From: Porphyrobacter sp.
GTDB taxonomy: Bacteria > Pseudomonadota > Alphaproteobacteria > Sphingomonadales > Sphingomonadaceae
Length of the DNA stretch: 61,389 bases
Assembly: GCA_027531395.1 (NCBI GenBank)
Contig: JAPZRO010000012.1
Span: 1 to 61,389, forward strand
Direction of reading: 5' to 3'
Below, piece by piece: positions 19,002 through 28,506 of this stretch. Position 1 is the stretch's first letter; each line of letters opens with the position of its first letter. The notes beneath the pieces are model-generated. The model ran no database searches and was not told the DNA's origin. It saw only the letters and a program-made list of their open reading frames with translations. The position numbers were made by a program, and so were the translations under genes.

Positions 19002-19346
19002 ATGGCACGCGTTACCGTTGAAGATTGCGTCGACAAGGTTCCCAACCGCTTCGACCTCGTCCTGCTCGCCGCCCAGCGCGCGCGCGAAATCTCCGGTGGC
19101 AGCGAACTGACCATCGACCGCGATCGCGACAAGAACCCGGTGGTCGCCCTGCGCGAAATCGCCGAGCAGACCATCCGCCCGCGCGACCTGCACGAAGCCG
19201 TGGTGACGAGCCTGCAGAAGATCCTTCCCGACGACGAGGACGAGGCCGACGAGATCGGTTCGCTCAGCCAGTCGGCCGAAGCCCTGCGCATCACCGCCTC
19301 GGCCCCGGCCCGCACCACCTCGCTCGGCAGCGATTACGACGGCTGA
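19002..19346 (+). CDS. rpoZ: DNA-directed RNA polymerase omega subunit
   Basis: A 114-residue protein starting [13 protein letters not shown], with [17 protein letters not shown] and [13 protein letters not shown], the conserved omega core binding the beta-prime subunit. The acidic C-terminal tail (DDEDEADE) is typical of alphaproteobacterial omega. It helps polymerase assembly and, in many bacteria, ppGpp response. The start is the ATG of the conserved motif rather than an in-frame ATG 39 nt upstream. Confidence 0.96.
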   Translation: MARVTVEDCVDKVPNRFDLVLLAAQRAREISGGSELTIDRDRDKNPVVALREIAEQTIRPRDLHEAVVTSLQKILPDDEDEADEIGSLSQSAEALRITASAPARTTSLGSDYDG

Positions 19347-19383
19347 TCTGTCATGACACGCAGCGGCGGGGCGTGACCCTGTC

Positions 19384-19423
19384 GTTGTCGGGTCATTGCC
19401 GGGTCATTGTCGACCCGTTGTCG
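19384..19423 (+). repeat. Short tandem and inverted repeats upstream of the first ParA-like gene
   Basis: CGGGTCATTG occurs twice in tandem with an 11-bp period (19389-19398 and 19400-19409), followed by GACCCGTTG (19412-19420), partly its inverse. GTTGTCG flanks the array on both sides. It lies in the 195-nt gap after rpoZ. It could be a protein-binding array or a weak rpoZ terminator hairpin; neither is proven. Confidence 0.4.
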
Positions 19424-19541
19424 TGCCATTTCTCTTGTTTGACCGGTTCTTGACCGTCCGTGGCGGCGCTTGCCATCACGCTGCGGCACGCTATCCCTTC
19501 ACGCTGTAACATTGGCGTAACACGAGGGGCGGCGCGGCGGC

Positions 19542-20273
19542 ATGGCTTCGATTGCGGTCTACAGCGTCAAGGGCGGGGTCGGAAAGACGACACTCGCCGT
19601 CAACCTCGCGTGGTGCTCGGCCACCATCTCGCGCCGCAAGACTCTGCTGTGGGATCTCGACGCGGCCAATGGCTCGGGCTTCCTGCTGGGCATCGACCCG
19701 AAGAAAAAACGCAGCGCAGACAGTGCCTTCGCGGAAGGCGCCGATCTGCTGAAGCTGGTCCAGCCGACCACCTATCCCAATCTCGACCTGCTGCCGGCGG
19801 ACGAAAGCATCCGCTCGCTCGACCGCCAGCTTGACCGGCTCGGCAAGAAGAAGCGGCTGGCCAAGCTGGTTGAGGGGCTGGCCAAGCATTACGACCGGAT
19901 CATCTTCGATTGCCCGCCGGTGCTCAACGAGGTCAGCGCCCAGGTGATGCGCGCTGCCGATCTGGTGATCGTCCCCCTTCCCCCCTCCCCCCTGTCAGCC
20001 CGCGCCTTCGAGGTTGTGGTCGAGGAGGTGCGCGGTCAGGGCAAGAGCCATCCGCCGATTTTGCCAGTCTTATCAATGCTCGATCTGCGCCGCAGCCTGC
20101 ACAAGGAAGCGCGCGACGCCAATCCCAAGTGGCCGGCGATCCCGCTCGCCAGCGCGGTCGAGCAATGCGCGGTCGAGAGGAAGCCGGTCGGTGCCTTCGC
20201 GCCGCGCTCCCCGGCAGCGCGGGCAATCGCCCAGCTGTGGACCGCGATCGAACGCAAGCTCGCCTCGCGCTGA
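19542..20273 (+). CDS. ParA/MinD-like AAA ATPase (first paralog)
   Basis: A 243-residue deviant-Walker ATPase: KGGVGKTT at residues 10-17, LLWDLDAANG (switch I/Walker A' region) near 36, IIFDCPPVLNE (Walker B) near 120 and VPLPPSPLSARAF near 145. No DNA-binding N-terminal domain and no parB neighbour are present, so it is an orphan positioning or partition-type ATPase rather than a plasmid partition gene. It is clearly paralogous to the ATPase at 21458, sharing stretches such as DCPPVLNE, PLPPSPLSARAF and EQCAV. The DUF3667 gene separates them. Confidence 0.88.
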   Translation: MASIAVYSVKGGVGKTTLAVNLAWCSATISRRKTLLWDLDAANGSGFLLGIDPKKKRSADSAFAEGADLLKLVQPTTYPNLDLLPADESIRSLDRQLDRLGKKKRLAKLVEGLAKHYDRIIFDCPPVLNEVSAQVMRAADLVIVPLPPSPLSARAFEVVVEEVRGQGKSHPPILPVLSMLDLRRSLHKEARDANPKWPAIPLASAVEQCAVERKPVGAFAPRSPAARAIAQLWTAIERKLASR

Positions 20274-20354
20274 CGGGCTGCGACAAGTCGCTGGTATCGC
20301 GACCGGTTTCCCGCCATATTCGCGCGCGAGGGGCGGACCGAGGGGCGCGAGGCG

Positions 20355-21407
20355 ATGAACGGAATCGGCGAAGGGATCGGTGCAGCGATCGAGGGCGGAC
20401 TGCTGTCGCGCGCGGTCGAGCCGGCGCATGGCGAAGTCTCCGGTGCGCCCAACGCCCCCACCACCTGCGCGAATTGCGGCGCCACTGTCACCGGCCACTA
20501 CTGCGGGCAATGCGGCCAGAAGGCCCATGTCCACCGCAGCCTCGCCGCGATCCTCCACGACATCATGCACGGGGTGCTGCATCTTGACGGCAAGCTGTGG
20601 AACACCCTGCCGCTGCTCGCCTTCAAGCCGGGCCAGCTCACCCGCCGTTTCATCGCCGGCGAGCGGGCCAAGTTCGTCAGCCCGATGGCGATGTTCCTGT
20701 TCAGCGTCTTCGCGATGTTCGCGGTGTTCCAGGCGGTCGGCATTTCCGCCCCGACCGATCTGCCGACCGAGCTGATGAGTTCGGGCGAGAATGACCCGTT
20801 CAAGACCGAACTCCGCAAGGACATCACCCGGCTCGAACAGGAGCGTGCGAGCCTGCCGCGGAACAGCCCGCGGCGCACCGAGATCGACAACGAACTCACG
20901 GTGCTCAACGGGATGCTGGAGACCGGATCGGTGGGACTGGACCCGTCGGGGAACATCGAATTCAGCGCCACCGGGATCGAGTGGCTCGACAAGGGCATCG
21001 TCAGCAAGTGGAAGAAGAACCCGAGCCTGATGCTCTACAAGCTGCAGGCCAACGGCTACAAGTTCAGCTGGCTGCTGATCCCGCTGTCGATCCCGTTTGT
21101 GTGGCTGCTATTCGCGTGGCGGCGACAGTATCACGGCTATGACCACGCGGTGTTCGTGACCTATTCGCTGGCCTTCATGTCGCTGCTATTCATCGCTGTC
21201 TCGCTGATCGCGGTCAGTCCGCTCGGGGCTGGCTGGGCGGCTGCCTTGCTGATGATCGGCGCGCCGCTGCACCTCTACAAGCAGCTCAAATACGCCTACG
21301 GCCTGAGCCGCTTCTCGGCGCTGTGGCGGTTCTTCGCGCTGCTGTTCCTGATCCTGATCGTGCAGACCCTGTTCCTGCAGGCGCTGCTGGTGCTCGGCGC
21401 CTTCTAG
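20355..21407 (+). CDS. DUF3667 zinc-ribbon membrane protein
   Basis: A 350-residue protein. A cytosolic zinc ribbon with two CxxC pairs (CANC and CGQC) lies at about residues 36-51, then the DUF3667 signature (LHLDGKLWNTLPLL followed by KPGQLTRRFIAGERAKFVSPMAMFLFSVF). One membrane segment is near 110-128. A charged region with possible coiled coil (DITRLEQERASLPRN) spans about 150-190, and three to four more hydrophobic helices fill 235-350. Function unknown. It sits between two paralogous ParA-like ATPases on the same strand, with gaps of 81 and 50 nt, suggesting a shared role. Confidence 0.85.
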   Translation: MNGIGEGIGAAIEGGLLSRAVEPAHGEVSGAPNAPTTCANCGATVTGHYCGQCGQKAHVHRSLAAILHDIMHGVLHLDGKLWNTLPLLAFKPGQLTRRFIAGERAKFVSPMAMFLFSVFAMFAVFQAVGISAPTDLPTELMSSGENDPFKTELRKDITRLEQERASLPRNSPRRTEIDNELTVLNGMLETGSVGLDPSGNIEFSATGIEWLDKGIVSKWKKNPSLMLYKLQANGYKFSWLLIPLSIPFVWLLFAWRRQYHGYDHAVFVTYSLAFMSLLFIAVSLIAVSPLGAGWAAALLMIGAPLHLYKQLKYAYGLSRFSALWRFFALLFLILIVQTLFLQALLVLGAF

Positions 21408-21457
21408 AGCACTTCCCGCCGGAATAAGCCGCGCTGCCGAAACGTTTCGCTAACGTT

Positions 21458-22213
21458 ATGGCAGTCGTGGCAATCTACAGCCCCAAGGGCGGGGTCGGGA
21501 AGACAACCATCGCCACCAATCTGGCGTGGTGTTCCGCGCAGCTGTCATCGCACCGCACCTTGCTGTGGGACCTCGATCCCACGGACGGTGCCGGCTTCAT
21601 GTTCGCGCTGGAGGGGCAGCGCAAGCGGCAGGCCCGCAGCCTGTTCGCGGGCGACATTCCGGCCTCGGCGCTGATCTGCCCAAGCAGCTATGCCGGGCTC
21701 GATCTGTTGCCGTCGGACGCGTCTCTGCGCGAACTGGACTCGATGCTGCTGCGGCTGGGCCAGCGGAACCGGATCGCAACGCTCGGCCGGCAGCTTGAGC
21801 GTAGCTATGACCGGCTGATCCTCGACTGCCCGCCGGTGCTCAACGAGTTGAGCGGGCAGATCATGCGCGCCGCGACGGTGGTGATCGTGCCGCTGCCGCC
21901 CTCGCCGCTGTCCGCCCGTGCGTTCGACTATGTGGCCGAGGAGATCCGTCGCCAGACCCGCCGCCCACCGCCGATCCTGCCGCTCTATTCGATGATCGAT
22001 CGGCGGCGTTCGCTGCACCTGGAGGCGCTGGCGGCCAACCCGGACTGGCCGATGATCCCGCTGGTAAGCAGCCTTGAACAATGCGCAGTCCAGCGCCGTC
22101 CGGTCGGCACCTTTGCGCCCCGGACCCCGGCCGCGCTGGCCTTGAGCCGCCTGTGGCAGGGGATCGAGCGAAAGCTGGCGCAGGTTGCCGCTGCCGCCCC
22201 GACGCCCGGCTAG
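21458..22213 (+). CDS. ParA/MinD-like AAA ATPase (second paralog)
   Basis: A 251-residue deviant-Walker ATPase, aligned end to end with the protein at 19542. KGGVGKTT lies at residues 10-17, LLWDLDPTDGAGF near 36, LILDCPPVLNE near 120, IVPLPPSPLSARAF near 146, and a shared C-terminal block QCAVQRRPVGTFAPRTPAA. The catalytic and switch residues are kept, so both copies are probably active. Similarity is obvious but far from identity, so the duplication is old. It ends 4 nt into the convergent Rap1a-like gene. Confidence 0.88.
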   Translation: MAVVAIYSPKGGVGKTTIATNLAWCSAQLSSHRTLLWDLDPTDGAGFMFALEGQRKRQARSLFAGDIPASALICPSSYAGLDLLPSDASLRELDSMLLRLGQRNRIATLGRQLERSYDRLILDCPPVLNELSGQIMRAATVVIVPLPPSPLSARAFDYVAEEIRRQTRRPPPILPLYSMIDRRRSLHLEALAANPDWPMIPLVSSLEQCAVQRRPVGTFAPRTPAALALSRLWQGIERKLAQVAAAAPTPG

Positions 22214-22629
22214 GGACAGGGAAAGCGTTCGCTCACCAGCTGCGAGAAGGCCTCGCGAATGCTTGTGCGCGCCGCGGCTTCGGGGGTGTATCGGGAAAGA
22301 TGGGCAAACAGGACGTCGCTCTGGATCTCGGCCTCGGGCGGCAGACACGCCTCGACCGGCTGGCCCGCCGCCTGCTTCTCGGCGAGCGTCTTGCGATAGT
22401 CCTTGCCGACCGTGGAAATGGCGCCGAGCAGCTCCCCCGCCTCGGGCGAGCGCGGCCATTCGGGCCCAAGCTGACGCAGCTGATTGACCCGCATCAGAAA
22501 GGCGGCGACGCTCATGTCGGGTGACGGAGCAATCGACGTGGCCGGCTCGGCACCGGCCGGATCGGCCGCCGCCATTCCCGCAATCGCCAGCGCGCTGCCC
22601 ACCAGCGCCGCCACCATCCATCGCCGCAT
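22210..22629 (-). CDS. Secreted protein with Rap1a-like C-terminal domain
   Basis: A 139-residue protein with a signal peptide: MRRW start, hydrophobic residues 5-24 and an AAADPAGA cleavage region. The mature half has the arrangement of Rap1a/Tai-like proteins: an N-terminal helix with FLMRVNQL, then CLPPEAEIQSDVLFAHL, a short helix and a terminal FPCP, giving one likely disulfide. Family members include immunity proteins and uncharacterised secreted proteins; no effector toxin is nearby, so immunity is not implied. The frame is open upstream, but the signal peptide fixes the start at 22629. Confidence 0.65.
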   Translation of the reverse strand: MRRWMVAALVGSALAIAGMAAADPAGAEPATSIAPSPDMSVAAFLMRVNQLRQLGPEWPRSPEAGELLGAISTVGKDYRKTLAEKQAAGQPVEACLPPEAEIQSDVLFAHLSRYTPEAAARTSIREAFSQLVSERFPCP

Positions 22630-22700
22630 TTGCCAGCCCCTTGCTTCATCATCCGGGTAAGTGGCGAGCGCCATCACGCGCGCGGGCTGAACGCTGAATG

Positions 22701-22740
22701 AAAACGAAAAAAGGGCGCCGGAATTGCTCCCGACGCCCCC
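22701..22740 (-). terminator. Intrinsic terminator of ftsH
   Basis: Reading on the minus strand, a GGGCG...CGCCC hairpin with inner CGGGA/TTCCG pairing (about 22713-22738) runs directly into a T-rich tract (22701-22712). It lies 23 nt beyond the ftsH stop, a standard Rho-independent arrangement. Confidence 0.85.
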
Positions 22741-22762
22741 TTGGTGATGCTGTTTGCGTGGA

Positions 22763-24721
<1,959 letters not shown>

Positions 24722-24826
24722 CGGCTGGATTCCTTTCCTCGCCTGTAATGTAGGACGCGCAAGGTGAATGGCAAGATAATGCGCGAGCGCGCGCATCGTG
24801 CCAATTTTCGAACAGCGTGATGCGGA

Positions 24827-25501
24827 TTATCGATCATCGTCACCGCGCGGCGCGGTGCCGTAGGCGGCAAGGAAAAGCCTGACGGCCCCGTCGATCCGGC
24901 TGCGGCAGCTCTCGGGGGTGACGTCGGTGCCGAAGCGATGTTCGAGATCGCCCATCCCCTTGCACAGCGAGACAAATTGTTCGGCGGCCAGCTCGGCGTC
25001 GGCAATCGCCAGATCGCCGGACGCATGGGCGTGCTGGAGCCACGCCGCGAAAGCACGCTTCATGCGGCGCGGGCCAGCCTCGAGAAAGGCCGCACCGATC
25101 GCCGGTTCGTGTTCGGTCTCGGCAGCGATGCGGCGGTCGAACCGGGTCATCTCGGGACGGAACAGGAAAGCGACAACCGCCTCGCCGATCGCGGTCAGGC
25201 GGTCGCGGATGGTGCCCTGCGGCATCGCCTCGAGCGAGAAATGCCCGCGCATCTTCTCGCATTCGCACTCGACCGCAGCGGCGAACAGCGCACGCTTGTC
25301 GCCGAACTGGTTGTAGATTGTGACCTTGGAGACCCCGGCATCGGCAGCGACCTGCTCGATCGAGGTCGCGGCATAACCGTTGTGGAAGAACAGGTGCGAG
25401 GCGGTTTCGATGATCGCCTGTCGCTTGGCCGCATCGAGTGGCCGGCCCGCGCGACGGCGGCCGGAAAATCCTGATTTCGTGGGTGAACACCCGATTGACA
25501 A
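24827..25501 (-). CDS. TetR/AcrR family transcriptional repressor
   Basis: A 224-residue regulator. The TetR helix-turn-helix spans about residues 22-70 (RQAIIETASHLFFHNGY, TSIEQVAADAGVSKVTIYNQFGDKRALF). The C-terminal ligand domain carries an AefR/TetR_C_7-like pattern with FRPEMTRFDRRIAAE. The only frame-consistent start before the HTH is TTG at 25501, so the exact start is tentative. It diverges from the efflux operon, and two matching inverted repeats lie immediately upstream of it, indicating autoregulation and control of the transporter. Confidence 0.9.
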   Translation of the reverse strand: MSIGCSPTKSGFSGRRRAGRPLDAAKRQAIIETASHLFFHNGYAATSIEQVAADAGVSKVTIYNQFGDKRALFAAAVECECEKMRGHFSLEAMPQGTIRDRLTAIGEAVVAFLFRPEMTRFDRRIAAETEHEPAIGAAFLEAGPRRMKRAFAAWLQHAHASGDLAIADAELAAEQFVSLCKGMGDLEHRFGTDVTPESCRSRIDGAVRLFLAAYGTAPRGDDDR

Positions 25502-25503
25502 AG

Positions 25504-25537
25504 TGAACGACTCCGTTCAATTAAACGCGACCGTTCA
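25504..25537. promoter_or_regulatory. Tandem operators for the TetR regulator
   Basis: TGAACG-N4-CGTTCA occupies 25504-25519 as a perfect dyad. TAAACG-N4-CGTTCA occupies 25522-25537 with one mismatch. The two 16-bp sites repeat with an 18-bp period, between tetR and the transporter genes. The geometry fits TetR-family dimers binding side by side. That the adjacent TetR protein binds here is inferred from position. Confidence 0.7.
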
Positions 25538-25594
25538 ATAATGCGTCGATTCGCCCACTCGCGCAACCCCGCCTGCTGACAAAGGTTCCCCCGC

Positions 25595-26731
25595 GTGCTC
25601 TGGATCGCCATCAGGATGCTCACCGGTGATGCCCAGAAGTTCTACGGGCTGCTGTTCGGCATCGCCTTCTCCACCCTGCTGATCACCCAGCAGATGACGA
25701 TCTTCGTCAATCTGGTGCAGCGCGGGGCGAGCGGGGTCTACAACGCGCCCGAGGCCGAGGTGTGGGTGATGGACCCGGTCAGCCGCACCACCGACGTCAG
25801 CTATGCCATGCCCTCGACCGCGCTCGACAAGGTGCGCTCGGTCAAGGGCGTGGAATGGGCCGTGCCGCACCTGCGCGCGCAGGCCAATGTCCGCACGGCA
25901 GAGGGCGATCTGGAAGGCGTGGCCGTGATCGGGGTGGACGATGCGACCTTGATCGGACTGCCCAAGCGCATGGCCGAAGGCGACAAGGCGGTGCTGTTCG
26001 CGCCGGATGCGGTCGCGGTCGACGATACCGGCGCGCTGCGCTTCTTCCCCGCTGGTGTCAGCCCGATCGGGGCGCGGCTCGAACTCAACGATCAGCGCGC
26101 ACTGATCCGCGGCATCGCGGACTCGATCCCGAGCTTCACCAGCACGGTGGTGCTTTACACCCGCTATTCCAACGCCCTCAACTTCGTGCCCGGCACCCGC
26201 AACCGCCTGTCCTTCGTGCTGGTCGGGGTGAGCGAGGGCCAGACCCCGGCCGAGGTCGCTGACCGGATCGAGGCGGAAACCGGGCTCAAGGCCGAAACCC
26301 GCGAGGAATTCGCCCAGGCCGGCATCGACTTCATCATAGAGAACACCGGCATCCCCACCAATTTCGGGATCACCGTGTTCCTCGGCTTTGTCGTCGGCGT
26401 GGCGATTGTGGGGCTGACCTTCAGCCTGTTCATCCGCGACAACATCAAGCAGTTCGGTGCATTGAAGGCGATCGGCGTCACCAACGGCAAGATCGTGCGG
26501 ATGGTCGCGGCGCAGGCAGGCCTCGTCGGGATGATCGGCTATGCGCTGGGCGTGATCGGCACGGTACTGTTCATCTTCGGCTTTTCCGCCAATCCCTTCT
26601 TCAAGGGCTTCTACATCCCCTGGCAGGTGCCGCTCATCAGCCTCGTGGCGGTGGTGATCATTCTCGCCATCACCGGCCTGATCGCGATCCGCTCGGTGCT
26701 GAAGACCGAACCGGCTGCGGTGTTCCGGTGA
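25595..26731 (+). CDS. ABC transporter permease (DevC/MacB-FtsX type)
   Basis: A 378-residue permease with a transmembrane helix near residues 16-38, a large periplasmic domain (about 45-265), and three more helices in the last 130 residues (around 270-292, 310-340 and 345-368). This is the FtsX-like topology. It ends with the conserved IRSVLKTEPAAVFR. The start is GTG at 25595 with AAAGG upstream. It is the first gene of an operon with an ATPase (4-nt overlap), an HlyD adaptor and an outer membrane factor, together forming a tripartite exporter under the divergent TetR protein. Substrate unknown. Confidence 0.9.
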   Translation: MLWIAIRMLTGDAQKFYGLLFGIAFSTLLITQQMTIFVNLVQRGASGVYNAPEAEVWVMDPVSRTTDVSYAMPSTALDKVRSVKGVEWAVPHLRAQANVRTAEGDLEGVAVIGVDDATLIGLPKRMAEGDKAVLFAPDAVAVDDTGALRFFPAGVSPIGARLELNDQRALIRGIADSIPSFTSTVVLYTRYSNALNFVPGTRNRLSFVLVGVSEGQTPAEVADRIEAETGLKAETREEFAQAGIDFIIENTGIPTNFGITVFLGFVVGVAIVGLTFSLFIRDNIKQFGALKAIGVTNGKIVRMVAAQAGLVGMIGYALGVIGTVLFIFGFSANPFFKGFYIPWQVPLISLVAVVIILAITGLIAIRSVLKTEPAAVFR

Positions 26732-27474
26732 GCGAGGCGACCATGACCAACCCCGCCAGCCCCCCGTGCGACGCCGAAGCCGCGATCTGCGCGCGCGGCA
26801 TCACCCGCGATTTCGAGGCCGGCCAGACCACCATCCGCGTGCTGCACGGCATCGACACCGACATCCGCTCGGGCGAGATGACATATGTCGTGGGCGAGAG
26901 CGGCTCGGGCAAGACGACGCTGATCTCGATCATGTGCGGCATCCTCTGGCCGACCGAGGGCGAGGTGAAGGTGTTCGGCACCGACATCTACAAGCTGTCG
27001 GATACCGAACTGGTCAACTTCCGCCTCAACAACATCGGCTTCATCTTCCAGCAGTACAACCTGATCCCCTCGATCGACGCCGCCGCCAATGCCGCGGTGC
27101 CGCTGATCGCCAAGGGGATGCCGGTCGACGAGGCGCGCGAGAAGGCCAAGGTGCTGCTCGAAAAGCTCAACATCGGCAACCAGGCCGACAAGCTGCCGCG
27201 CCAGCTTTCGGGCGGGCAGCAGCAGCGCGTCGCCATCGCCCGCGCCCTCGTCCACGAGCCGCGGCTGGTAGTGTGCGACGAGCCGACCGCCGCGCTCGAC
27301 GCGCGCTCGGGCCGGCGCGTGATGGACCTGCTGCGCGAAGTCGCGGTCGCGCCTGATCGCGCCTGCATCATCGTGACCCACGACAACCGCATCTTCGATC
27401 TCGCCGACCGCATCATCGTGCTCGAGGACGGCCGCATCACCCATGACGGCAAGGAAATGCCCGATGGCCACTGA
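26728..27474 (+). CDS. ABC transporter ATP-binding protein (DevA/LolD-MacB type)
   Basis: A 248-residue nucleotide-binding protein: Walker A GESGSGKTT near residue 56, Q-loop FIFQQYNLIPSI near 108, signature LSGGQQQRVAIARAL near 157, Walker B LVVCDEPTAALD near 178, and the switch His in IVTHDNR near 213. It belongs to the export subfamily that pairs with FtsX-type permeases. GTG at 26728 overlaps the permease stop by 4 nt; an internal ATG five codons later is an alternative. Confidence 0.94.
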   Translation: MSEATMTNPASPPCDAEAAICARGITRDFEAGQTTIRVLHGIDTDIRSGEMTYVVGESGSGKTTLISIMCGILWPTEGEVKVFGTDIYKLSDTELVNFRLNNIGFIFQQYNLIPSIDAAANAAVPLIAKGMPVDEAREKAKVLLEKLNIGNQADKLPRQLSGGQQQRVAIARALVHEPRLVVCDEPTAALDARSGRRVMDLLREVAVAPDRACIIVTHDNRIFDLADRIIVLEDGRITHDGKEMPDGH

Positions 27475-27513
27475 TGCCGCCGCCCCTTCTCTCTCCTGCA
27501 AACCGAGGACACC

Positions 27514-28503
27514 ATGGCTCTCCTGCCCCGCAACCTGAGTTTCTCGCGCCAGCTCCTGCCGGTCATCGCGGTGATCGGGGTGCTGATCGCCGCGTGGTAC
27601 ATCGTCGGCAGCCTGCCCGACCGCGAGACCAGCGATCCGGCCGAGCAGCCGCCCAAGGCGGTGGGCGAACTCGCCAATGCGCCGCGCGTGGCCGGGGCCG
27701 GGATCGTCGAACCGGCGAGCGAGGTGATCGACATCGGCTCGGCGCTGTCGGGCCTCGTCACCGATGTGCGAGTCAAGCCGGGTGACAAGGTCGCCGCGGG
27801 CGAGGTGCTGTTCCTCGTCGATGCTCGCGCCGCGCGTGCCAGTCTCGCGCAGGCCGGTGCTGCCATCAGCGAGGCGCGCGCCGCCATCGCCGAGGCTGCC
27901 GCCGCCCAGCGCACCGCACGCCAGCAGCTCGATCTTTACCGCAGCCTCACAGACCCGGCCGCCGTGAGCCGTGCCGAAGTGATCCGCGCCGAGGGCGAGG
28001 AGGCCGCCGCCACCAGCCGCCTCGGCCTTGCCCGCGCGCGCCTCGCCGCTGCAGAAGCCGCCGCCGCTGCCTCGCGCACCGAGATTGAGCGCCTCACCGT
28101 GCGCGCGCCGATCGCGGGCGAGATTCTCGCGGTCAACATTCGCCCCGGCGAATTCGTCGCCACCCAGGGCGGCAGCAGCCAGCCCTTCATCCAGATGGGC
28201 AACACCGATCCGCTGCACGTGCGCATCGACATCGACGAGAACGAGGCGGTGCGGGTCAAGCTCGGTGCGCCGGCCGTGGTCAGCCCGCGCGGTGCGGCCG
28301 AACTCCACGTCAACGCCACCTTCGTGCGCGCTGAGCCGCAGGTGGTGCCCAAGCGCTCGCTTACCAACAGCGCCGCCGAGCGCGTCGATGTGCGGGTGCT
28401 CCAGCTGATCTACGCCCTGCCCAAGACCGACCGCTTCCGGGTCGGCCAGCAGGTCGATGCCTTCATCCCGGCCAACAGCGCTCCGGCGGGCGGGGAGAAC
28501 TGA
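27514..28503 (+). CDS. HlyD/DevB-family periplasmic adaptor protein
   Basis: A 329-residue membrane fusion protein with an N-terminal membrane anchor at about residues 13-34, a biotinyl-lipoyl-like half motif (GLVTDVRVKPGDKVAAGEVLFLVD) near 80-105, an Ala-rich alpha-helical hairpin at about 105-195, the second lipoyl half (IERLTVRAPIAGEIL) near 200 and a beta-barrel domain. It connects the inner membrane ABC pair with the outer membrane factor encoded next. Typical length for DevB-type adaptors. Confidence 0.92.
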   Translation: MALLPRNLSFSRQLLPVIAVIGVLIAAWYIVGSLPDRETSDPAEQPPKAVGELANAPRVAGAGIVEPASEVIDIGSALSGLVTDVRVKPGDKVAAGEVLFLVDARAARASLAQAGAAISEARAAIAEAAAAQRTARQQLDLYRSLTDPAAVSRAEVIRAEGEEAAATSRLGLARARLAAAEAAAAASRTEIERLTVRAPIAGEILAVNIRPGEFVATQGGSSQPFIQMGNTDPLHVRIDIDENEAVRVKLGAPAVVSPRGAAELHVNATFVRAEPQVVPKRSLTNSAAERVDVRVLQLIYALPKTDRFRVGQQVDAFIPANSAPAGGEN

Positions 28504-28506
28504 GCC

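Noticed and set aside
22210..22629. A toxin-immunity pair based on the Rap1a-like fold
   Set aside because: No effector, VgrG or secretion gene is nearby; the fold alone does not imply immunity.
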